A program made the position numbers and the translations under genes. Of a stretch of 64,000 nt of DNA, positions 58,334-64,000 are shown one piece after another. Position 1 is the stretch's first letter. Each line of letters begins with the position of its first letter. The DNA is from Flavonifractor sp963557075. GTDB lineage: Bacteria; Bacillota; Clostridia; Oscillospirales; Oscillospiraceae. The stretch lies in contig CAUWDA010000004.1 in NCBI GenBank assembly GCA_963557075.1, forward strand, positions 45,313-109,312, written 5' to 3'. A model generated the notes under the pieces. That model saw only the letters and a program-made list of their open reading frames with translations, was not told where the DNA came from and made no database searches.

Positions 58334-59278
58334 ATGGTCACAACGCAGGAATTTACCTTTCCTTCCAGCGACGGCGTCCACCTGGTGGGAGCTACCTGGT
58401 GGCGGGACGAGGCGGAGCGGCCCCGTGCGGTGGTACAGCTGGTCCACGGCATCTCGGAATACATCGGCCGCTACGACGATTTTGCCCGCTTCTTGGTGGA
58501 ACAGGGCTTCTGGGTGGTGGGTCATGACCATCTGGGCCACGGCCGCACGGCGGCGGACCCGTCGGAGTTCGGCTGGTTTGCCAATAAGGACGGCTGGAAA
58601 TATGTGCTGAAGGACGTCAAGACTCTGCGCCGTCTGGCTGGGGAGGCCTGCCCGGACGTGCCCTACTTCCTTCTGGGCCACTCCATGGGCTCCTTTGTGG
58701 TGCGGGGCTACCTCAGCGCCTGGCCGGGGACGGTGGACGGCGCTATCCTGTCCGGCACCGGTCAGGAGCCCCCTGTCCGGGTCAATACGGGGCTGGCCCT
58801 GTCCGGCCTGCTGATCAAGACCAAAGGGCCCCGGGGACACAGCAAGCTGCTGGATGATCTGTCTGTGGGGGCGTACAACAAGCAGTTCAAGCCCAACCGC
58901 ACCTCTGCCGACTGGATCTCCCGGGACCAGGCGGTGGTGGACACCTACTGCGCCGACCCCCTGTGTCAGTTCCTGCCTACCGTCAGTATGTTCCACGAGA
59001 TGATGCTGGGACTCAACCTGCTGGCCCGGAAGAGCACCCTGGCCCGGCTGGACCCGGATACGCCGGTGTATTTCTTTGCCGGGGACAAGGACCCGGTGGG
59101 CAGCTGCGGCAAGGGCGTGCAGAAGGTGGCCCGCTGGTTCCGGGAGGCGGGCGTGAAGGATGTGACCGTCAAGCTCTACCCGGAGGGCCGCCACGAGATG
59201 CTCAACGAGACCAACCGCCGGCAGGTCTATGAGGATGTGCTGGCCTGGCTGGAGGGGCATTTGCAGAAGAGAACATAA
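58334..59278 (+). CDS. Alpha/beta hydrolase (monoacylglycerol-lipase-like)
   Basis: A 314-residue serine hydrolase. VQLVHGISEYIGRYDDFARFL and GHDHLGHG are the HG oxyanion region of the lysophospholipase/monoacylglycerol lipase group. The nucleophile serine is in LLGHSMGSFV, the aspartate near FAGDKDPVG and the histidine in EGRHEML. No signal peptide is present, so it acts inside the cell. GTTT separates it from the palindromic repeat. Substrate is probably a lipid ester but not certain. Confidence 0.9.
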   Translation: MVTTQEFTFPSSDGVHLVGATWWRDEAERPRAVVQLVHGISEYIGRYDDFARFLVEQGFWVVGHDHLGHGRTAADPSEFGWFANKDGWKYVLKDVKTLRRLAGEACPDVPYFLLGHSMGSFVVRGYLSAWPGTVDGAILSGTGQEPPVRVNTGLALSGLLIKTKGPRGHSKLLDDLSVGAYNKQFKPNRTSADWISRDQAVVDTYCADPLCQFLPTVSMFHEMMLGLNLLARKSTLARLDPDTPVYFFAGDKDPVGSCGKGVQKVARWFREAGVKDVTVKLYPEGRHEMLNETNRRQVYEDVLAWLEGHLQKRT

Positions 59279-59279
59279 C

Positions 59280-59311
59280 AAAAGCGGCCGCGCTGTGCGC
59301 GGCCGCTTTTT
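59280..59311. terminator. Convergent terminator
   Basis: AAAGCGGCCGCGC and GCGCGGCCGCTTT with loop TGT and T-run. It separates the hydrolase and HIT genes. Confidence 0.9.
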
Positions 59312-59319
59312 GCGTGGGT

Positions 59320-59658
59320 TCAGCCCGGAGGCCAGGTCATGTCCCGGCCCGCCAGCACATGGAAGTGCAGGTGGTGGACCGACTGGCCCGCCTGCTCTCC
59401 GCAGTTGGAAACCACCCGGAAATCGGTGATGCCCTTCTCCTGAGTCACCTTGGAGATGACCTCAAAGATGTGGGCCACCACACCGGCGTTGTCGGCGTTG
59501 ATCTCGCCGCAGGAGCCGATGTGGGCCTTGGGGATCACCAGGAAATGGGTGGGCGCCTGGGGATCGATGTCATAGAAGGCAAAGACCTGATCGTCCTCAT
59601 AGACCTTGTTGGACGGGATCTCCCCGGCGGCGATCTTACAGAACAGACAGTCGCTCAT
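59320..59658 (-). CDS. HIT-family nucleotide hydrolase (HinT-like)
   Basis: A 112-residue protein of the histidine triad family, likely a nucleoside phosphoramidase or related hydrolase. The triad is HHLHFHVL near residue 98. CLFCKIAAGEIPSNKVYEDD, AFYDIDPQAPTHFLVIPK and GQSVHHLHFH are the usual HinT segments. AGGAGG precedes ATG 59658. It is transcribed leftward, after a short gap from rpmB. Confidence 0.93.
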   Translation of the reverse strand: MSDCLFCKIAAGEIPSNKVYEDDQVFAFYDIDPQAPTHFLVIPKAHIGSCGEINADNAGVVAHIFEVISKVTQEKGITDFRVVSNCGEQAGQSVHHLHFHVLAGRDMTWPPG

Positions 59659-59730
59659 AGCAGGACCTCCTCACTTGTAAAGCTGGGTCCAGTATAGCAC
59701 AGAAGGAAGGGCTTGTCATGCCTGGAAAGG

Positions 59731-59763
59731 AAAAAAGGACTGCCCTACAGGGCAGTCCTTTTT
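59731..59763. terminator. Terminator between HIT gene and rpmB
   Basis: AAAAAAGGACTGCCC and GGGCAGTCCTTTTT with loop TACA; serves rpmB on the minus strand. Confidence 0.88.
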
Positions 59764-59774
59764 CTATTGGTCAA

Positions 59775-59963
59775 TCACACAGCGCGGGTGACCTTACCCG
59801 AACGGAGGCATCTGGTGCACACATAAACGTGCTTGGGCGTGCCGTTGACGATCGCCTTGACGCGCTTCACATTGGGCTTCCAGGGGCGGTTGGAGCGGCG
59901 GTGAGAGTGGGACACCTGAATACCGAACACAACGCCCTTGTCGCAAAATTCACATTTGGCCAT
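59775..59963 (-). CDS. rpmB: 50S ribosomal protein L28
   Basis: A 62-residue large-subunit protein: MAKCEFCDKGVVFG, SHSHRRSNRPWKPN and VYVCTRCLRSGKV. Two Cys-x2-Cys pairs make this the zinc-binding (C+) form. AGGAGG lies before ATG 59963. Like L32 in this window it depends on zinc; zinc-free paralogues, if any, are elsewhere. Confidence 0.97.
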   Translation of the reverse strand: MAKCEFCDKGVVFGIQVSHSHRRSNRPWKPNVKRVKAIVNGTPKHVYVCTRCLRSGKVTRAV

Positions 59964-60136
59964 TCGCTTATACCTCCTCGCTCGTCAGGATACGCTTATA
60001 AAAGCATCGAACGATATGATAGCAGATGTTTTCGGAAAATGCAAGTGTTTTTTTGAAATTGCCTGGGAAATTTCCAAAGCCCCTCAAAATCGGCGGGGCA
60101 GACCCCCGGATTTCGGCCGGGAGACCGGGCTGTATA

Positions 60137-60166
60137 TTGCAAACGGGACGGAGAAAATGGTATAAT
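60137..60166 (+). promoter_or_regulatory. Promoter of hprK
   Basis: TTGCAA (60137-60142) and TATAAT (60161-60166) with an 18-base spacer, 65 bases before the hprK start. Confidence 0.7.
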
Positions 60167-60230
60167 AACATCAATCGACCTGTATGCCCTCGGGCGGCGG
60201 GGAGAATACAGCGGTACAGGAGGCAGCGCT

Positions 60231-61184
60231 ATGGATAGTTTGTATACCGTCAAGCTGGGCGAGCTGATCAAAAAGTTCAACCTGGAGGTGCTGCGGGGGG
60301 CCAAGGGGTATGAGGACCAGGCCATCCGCACCGAGGACGTGAACCGCCCCGGCCTTCAGCTCACCGGCTTTTTCGACTACTTCGATCCCCACCGGCTCCA
60401 GGTCATCGGACGGGTGGAGACCACCTATCTGGAGGGGCTGACGCCGGATCAGCGGCGGGCCAGCTTTGAGCTGCTCCTGAGCCAGGAGATCCCTGCCCTT
60501 ATCGTCTCCCGGGGCATCGAACCCTTTGAGGAATGTATGGAGATGGCGGAGAAGTACGACCGGACGGTGCTCCGCAGCCCGGATACCACCAGCGTGCTCA
60601 TGAGTACCATCATCGCCTCGCTGAAATCCTATCTGGCCCCCCGTATCACCCGCCACGGCGTTCTGGTGGAGGTGTACGGCGAGGGCGTGCTGCTGCTGGG
60701 CGAGTCCGGCGTGGGCAAGAGCGAGACCGCCATCGAGCTGGTCAAGCGGGGCCACCGGCTCATCGCCGACGATGCGGTGGAGATCAAGCAGACCGTCACC
60801 CGCGGCCTGGTGGGCACCGCCCCCGAGCTGATCCGCCACTATATCGAGCTGCGGGGCATCGGCGTCATCGACGTGCGCCGCCTGTTCGGTATGAGCGCCG
60901 TCAAGGAAGAGGCGGAGATCGACATGGTCATCAACCTGGAGCAGTGGAAGGACGGGGCCATGTACGACCGGCTGGGCCTGGAGAATCTGTACACCACCAT
61001 TCTGGACGTGCAGGTGCCCTCCCTCACCGTGCCGGTGAAGCCGGGCCGGAACCTGGCGGTCATCATCGAGGTGGCGGCCATGAACAACCGCCACAAGAAG
61101 ATGGGCTACAACGCGGCCCTGGAGTTCACCAAGCAGATCAACGAGCACTTCGATCAGGCCATGAGCGCCCAGATGAACAAGTAA
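60231..61184 (+). CDS. hprK: HPr kinase/phosphorylase
   Basis: HprK phosphorylates Ser46 of HPr in response to glycolytic state and so controls carbon catabolite repression with CcpA. The 317-residue protein has the N-terminal domain (YTVKLGELIKKFNLEVLRG), the P-loop GESGVGKS (157-164), the HPr-K/P signature IELRGIGVIDVRRLFGM and the ending of the phosphorylase region. GGAGG precedes ATG 60231. In many Firmicutes lgt follows; here an MBOAT gene follows instead. Confidence 0.95.
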   Translation: MDSLYTVKLGELIKKFNLEVLRGAKGYEDQAIRTEDVNRPGLQLTGFFDYFDPHRLQVIGRVETTYLEGLTPDQRRASFELLLSQEIPALIVSRGIEPFEECMEMAEKYDRTVLRSPDTTSVLMSTIIASLKSYLAPRITRHGVLVEVYGEGVLLLGESGVGKSETAIELVKRGHRLIADDAVEIKQTVTRGLVGTAPELIRHYIELRGIGVIDVRRLFGMSAVKEEAEIDMVINLEQWKDGAMYDRLGLENLYTTILDVQVPSLTVPVKPGRNLAVIIEVAAMNNRHKKMGYNAALEFTKQINEHFDQAMSAQMNK

Positions 61185-61267
61185 GCAGAGCCGATCCGCC
61201 TCAGGCTGGCCGGGGGAGAGATCTCCGGGTCGGCTTGGGGCGTTTTTTCAGGAAGGAGGTGGCCGCC

Positions 61268-62710
61268 TTGAACTTTTTATCCCTGCCCTTTCTCTGCTTT
61301 TTCCCGGTGACGGCCTTGGGCTATTTTCTGCTGCCCCGGCGGGCGGGAAATGTATGGCTGCTGCTGGCCAGCTGGTTCTTTTACCTCTGCGCCGGGCCGG
61401 TCTACCTGACCCTGCTGCTCTTTGTGATCCTGACCTCCTACTGGGCGGGGATCGCGCTGGGACGGAAAAGGAGCCGGTGGGTGCTGGCCCTCTGTCTGCT
61501 GGCCGACATCGTGCTGCTTTTCCTCTTTAAGTATGTCAATTTTGCCTTGACGACGGCGGCGGACCTGCTGGGATATTTGGGTATCGCCTGGCAGGCCCCG
61601 GTTTTGGATATCGTGCTGCCGGTGGGGCTCTCCTTCTATCTGTTTCAGGCCATGGGCTATGTCATCGACGTATGGCGGGGCAGGGTGGAGGCGCAGCGGA
61701 GCTTTGTGCTCCACGCCCTCTTTCTCTCCTTCTTTCCCCAGGTGGTGTCCGGTCCCATTGGGCGGGCGGCAGAGCTGATCCCCCAGTTTCTGGAGCACCA
61801 CCCGTTTGACTGGGATCGGGCCCGGCGGGGGCTGCTGCGCTTTTTGTGGGGGGCGTTCAAAAAGATGGTGCTGGCCGACCGGCTGGCGGTGCTGGTCAAC
61901 ACCGTTTTTGCCGCGCCGGAGACCTTTGGCGCAGTACAGGTGATAGGGGCGGCGGTCGCTTTTTCCCTTCAAATCTACTGCGACTTCTCCTCCTATACGG
62001 ATATGGCGCTGGGCGTGGCGGACAGCATGGGCTTCACCCTGCGGGAGAACTTTGATGCCCCCTATTTTGCCCGCTCCATCGCGGAGTTTTGGCGGCGGTG
62101 GCACATGTCCCTGTCCTCCTGGTTCCGGGACTATCTCTACATCCCCCTGGGCGGCTCCCGGCGGGGGACCGGGCGGAAATACCTCAATGTACTCATCGTC
62201 TTTGTTCTCAGCGGCCTGTGGCACGGGGCGGCGCTGACCTTTGTGGCGTGGGGGCTGCTCAACGGCCTGTACCAGGTGGCGGGGGCGGTGACGGCGCCGC
62301 TGCGGGACCGGGGATACCGGCTGCTCCGCATCCGGACGGACGGGCGGCTCCGCCACGGGATCCAGGTGCTGACCACCTTCCTGCTGGCGACGGTGGCCTG
62401 GGTGTTCTTCAAGGCGGACTCCCTGTCCAACGCCCTGGCGGTGCTGGCCGCGATGTTCCGCGGGCCGCTGTGGGTGCGGCAGAGCATGGGCCTGGACCGG
62501 TGGGAGCTGCTGGTTGCTGCGGCGGGACTGCTCCTCCTCCTGGCGGCAGACCTGCTGGGCCGCCGCCGGGACCTGGGGGAGAGCTGGATAAAGCAGCCCA
62601 GACCGGTGCGGTGGGTCATCCTGTGGGTGCTGCTGTTTGCCTGCCTGATCTTCGGCAGCTATGGAGCGGGCTACCATGCGCAGGACTTTATGTACGGATT
62701 CAGCTTTTGA
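61268..62710 (+). CDS. MBOAT-family O-acyltransferase (AlgI/PatA-like)
   Basis: A 480-residue membrane protein of the MBOAT family. Hydrophobic segments occupy most of it. The family core is GLSFYLFQAMGYVIDVWRG, FPQVVSGPIGRA, YCDFSSYTDMALG, FARSIAEFWRRWHMSLSSWFRDYLYIPLGGSRRG and the catalytic histidine in LSGLWHGAALTF. TTG 61268 follows GGAGGTG. It moves acyl (usually acetyl) groups across the membrane for polysaccharide modification. The next gene encodes an SGNH-like protein, its usual partner. Polymer target unknown. Confidence 0.9.
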   Translation: MNFLSLPFLCFFPVTALGYFLLPRRAGNVWLLLASWFFYLCAGPVYLTLLLFVILTSYWAGIALGRKRSRWVLALCLLADIVLLFLFKYVNFALTTAADLLGYLGIAWQAPVLDIVLPVGLSFYLFQAMGYVIDVWRGRVEAQRSFVLHALFLSFFPQVVSGPIGRAAELIPQFLEHHPFDWDRARRGLLRFLWGAFKKMVLADRLAVLVNTVFAAPETFGAVQVIGAAVAFSLQIYCDFSSYTDMALGVADSMGFTLRENFDAPYFARSIAEFWRRWHMSLSSWFRDYLYIPLGGSRRGTGRKYLNVLIVFVLSGLWHGAALTFVAWGLLNGLYQVAGAVTAPLRDRGYRLLRIRTDGRLRHGIQVLTTFLLATVAWVFFKADSLSNALAVLAAMFRGPLWVRQSMGLDRWELLVAAAGLLLLLAADLLGRRRDLGESWIKQPRPVRWVILWVLLFACLIFGSYGAGYHAQDFMYGFSF

Positions 62711-62723
62711 GGAGGGCGGACGG

Positions 62724-63731
62724 ATGAAGCGGATGAAAAGAGGCAGAGAGTGCTGCTTTGCCCTCCTATTTCTGCTGCTGACGGCGGTGCTGGTCAACTT
62801 TGTCTCCGATGTGCTGCGCCCGGCCCAGACCACCTACGGTTCCACCTGGAGCGCCTTTCGGGCGGAGCCGCGGGACAGCCTGGATGTGATCTATCTGGGT
62901 AGCTCCTTTGCCTACTGCGACGTCAATCCCTCGGTGGTGTACGATGCCTCCGGGCTGACCGGGTATGTAATGGCCGGATCTGAGCAGCCCCTGTCCATTA
63001 CCTATTGGTACCTGAAAGAGATCTTCCGCACCCAGTCCCCGGCCGCTGTGGTGCTGGAGGGCACATCCCTCTATTTTAAGCAGTACCAGAACTATACCCA
63101 GCAGAACGTGAGCCAGATGCCCTTTTCCCTCAATAAGCTGGGGGCCATCTTCACGGCCTCTGAGCCTGAGGTGCGGGGCGGTCTGCTCTTTGACCTCTCC
63201 CTCTACCACAGCCGCTGGCGGGAGGCGGGCGCCGACGACTGGAAGAAGGCGCTCCGGCCCCTCCGGCGGGACCACTACAAGGGCCATACCCCGATGGAGG
63301 GGGAAAAGGAGGGCGTGGAGCTGGTCCAGATGGAGGGCAACCGCACTGTGTCGGAGGAGGACCGGGCCGCCAATCTGGTCTGGCTGGGCAGGATCCTGGA
63401 CCTATGCCGGCAGCACGGCGTCCAGCCTATCGTGGCCTTTTTCCCCAGCTATACCCGCTGTTCGGCGGAGCAGTATGCCCGCGATGCGGCGGATATCCTA
63501 GCGCTGGACAGCGGGACGCTGGTTTACAACTGGTCGGACTGCTTTGAGCAGATGGGGCTGGCTCCCGAGGAGCATCTCTATGACGGCGGGCACCTGAACC
63601 GGGCTGGGGCGGAACGCTTTTCTGCCTGGCTGGGGGACTTCCTGACCGGGGAGGCCGGGGTGCTCCCGCGGCCGCAGAGGTCGGAAAACACCGCTGCCTG
63701 GGCCGAGTCCGCCGCCTGGTGGCGGGAATGA
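62724..63731 (+). CDS. SGNH-like/DHHW-type extracellular O-acetylation partner
   Basis: A 335-residue protein with one N-terminal membrane helix (CFALLFLLLTAVLVNFVSDVL) and an external domain. DVIYLGSSFAYCDVNPSVVY resembles the first SGNH block (serine in GSS), and HLNRAGAERFSAWLGDFL resembles the last block with Asp/His (DGGHLNRAGA). Such proteins finish O-acetylation started by an MBOAT partner, as in AlgI/AlgX and PatA/PatB systems. ATG 62724 follows GAGGAGGG. A similar DltD fold is possible, but no dltABC genes are adjacent. Confidence 0.8.
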   Translation: MKRMKRGRECCFALLFLLLTAVLVNFVSDVLRPAQTTYGSTWSAFRAEPRDSLDVIYLGSSFAYCDVNPSVVYDASGLTGYVMAGSEQPLSITYWYLKEIFRTQSPAAVVLEGTSLYFKQYQNYTQQNVSQMPFSLNKLGAIFTASEPEVRGGLLFDLSLYHSRWREAGADDWKKALRPLRRDHYKGHTPMEGEKEGVELVQMEGNRTVSEEDRAANLVWLGRILDLCRQHGVQPIVAFFPSYTRCSAEQYARDAADILALDSGTLVYNWSDCFEQMGLAPEEHLYDGGHLNRAGAERFSAWLGDFLTGEAGVLPRPQRSENTAAWAESAAWWRE

Positions 63732-63797
63732 AATCAGTCCTGACCGCAGGAACGCCGGGAAAATGGACATTTTTGTGCCGGAACGCGGAAAAAATTC

Positions 63798-63826
63798 TTG
63801 CAAAACCGGAAACACTGTGATATGAT
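63798..63826 (+). promoter_or_regulatory. Promoter of rpsB
   Basis: TTGCAA (63798-63803) and TATGAT (63821-63826) with a 17-base spacer, about 115 bases before rpsB. The leader between may be an S2 autoregulatory leader but no structure is resolved. Confidence 0.7.
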
Positions 63827-63941
63827 ATCCGGGCATGATTACGCACACCCGGGGACGGGGGGCCAGGTGCTTTCCCTGGAAAGTTGGCCGGCTCCGAATG
63901 AAACGGGTGGAGGAATCAACAATTAAAGGAGGAAATTTACC

Positions 63942-64000
63942 ATGGCAGTCGTATCTATGAAGCAGCTTCTCGAGGCGGGCGTCCACTTCGGTCACCAGAC
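63942..64000 (+). CDS. rpsB: 30S ribosomal protein S2, N-terminal fragment
   Basis: Only the first 19 complete codons are in the window: MAVVSMKQLLEAGVHFGHQ. This is the standard opening of bacterial S2, which binds the 30S platform and S1. AAAGGAGG lies at 63926-63933, nine bases before ATG 63942. In other Firmicutes tsf follows, outside this window. A leader of about 110 bases with GGCCAGG and CCTGG segments precedes it. Confidence 0.95.
   Translation, partial: MAVVSMKQLLEAGVHFGHQ

Overview
The window is one contiguous stretch of a GC-rich, low-spacer bacterial chromosome. Gene content (T-box regulated cysE-cysS, HPr kinase, YceD-rpmF, Der-PlsY-GpsA, selenium-free xanthine dehydrogenase, Opp transporter, SLH protein, purine riboswitches, AGGAGG ribosome binding sites, TTG/GTG/CTG starts) points to a Gram-positive anaerobe of the class Clostridia. 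The GC richness and protein flavour resemble Oscillospiraceae such as Flavonifractor, Pseudoflavonifractor or Lawsonibacter; this assignment is inference from recognition, not a search.

Layout. 1-3938: tail of recA, then recX, a nitroreductase, rimO, pgsA and a hexapeptide acyltransferase in one tight rightward run. 3939-6498: a cysteine T-box leader, cysE and cysS. 6500-11670: an ECF transporter S component, a multi-hairpin intergenic element, a leftward yaaA-bcp peroxide operon, a palindromic repeat, lrgAB, and three small leftward genes. 11678-16047: a leftward spermidine/putrescine potABCD operon and a small acidic protein. 16144-24650: a small XRE regulator, a pseudouridine synthase, yceD-rpmF, a DUF512 radical SAM protein, der-plsY-gpsA, tRNA-Pro and an AT-rich two-gene cassette that looks acquired and resembles a toxin/immunity pair.

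24829-32547 is a purine catabolism locus. A Crp-type regulator and xdhABC run left. To the right, two consecutive guanine-class riboswitch aptamers precede a purine permease and guanine deaminase. Together they would import guanine, deaminate it to xanthine and oxidise xanthine to urate. The terminator overlaps the second aptamer in a way that predicts activation by ligand.

32588-34046: an HD-domain protein and five tRNAs (Gly, Arg, His, Gln, Lys). 34145-35404 is a membrane protein that reads as a degenerate relative of the Na+/alanine symporter family; a canonical member lies at 51808-53193. 35407-46116: oligopeptide transporter oppBCDFA, a two-component system, an M42 aminopeptidase and an amidohydrolase, plausibly a peptide sensing, uptake and processing unit. 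46239-56817: an SLH-anchored phosphodiester glycosidase, hemW, a second pseudouridine synthase, alanine symporter, topoisomerase III, a 62-residue orphan protein, an HxlR regulator and a LysE-type exporter. 56866-64000: pepT, a second copy of the palindromic repeat, an alpha/beta hydrolase, a HIT protein, rpmB, hprK, an MBOAT/SGNH O-acetylation pair and the first codons of rpsB.

No rRNA, CRISPR array, insertion sequence, prophage or replication origin was seen. The most unusual items are the tandem guanine aptamers with an ON-type terminator, the two covarying copies of a multi-hairpin repeat in divergent promoter regions, the degenerate symporter-like protein and the AT-rich cassette behind tRNA-Pro.
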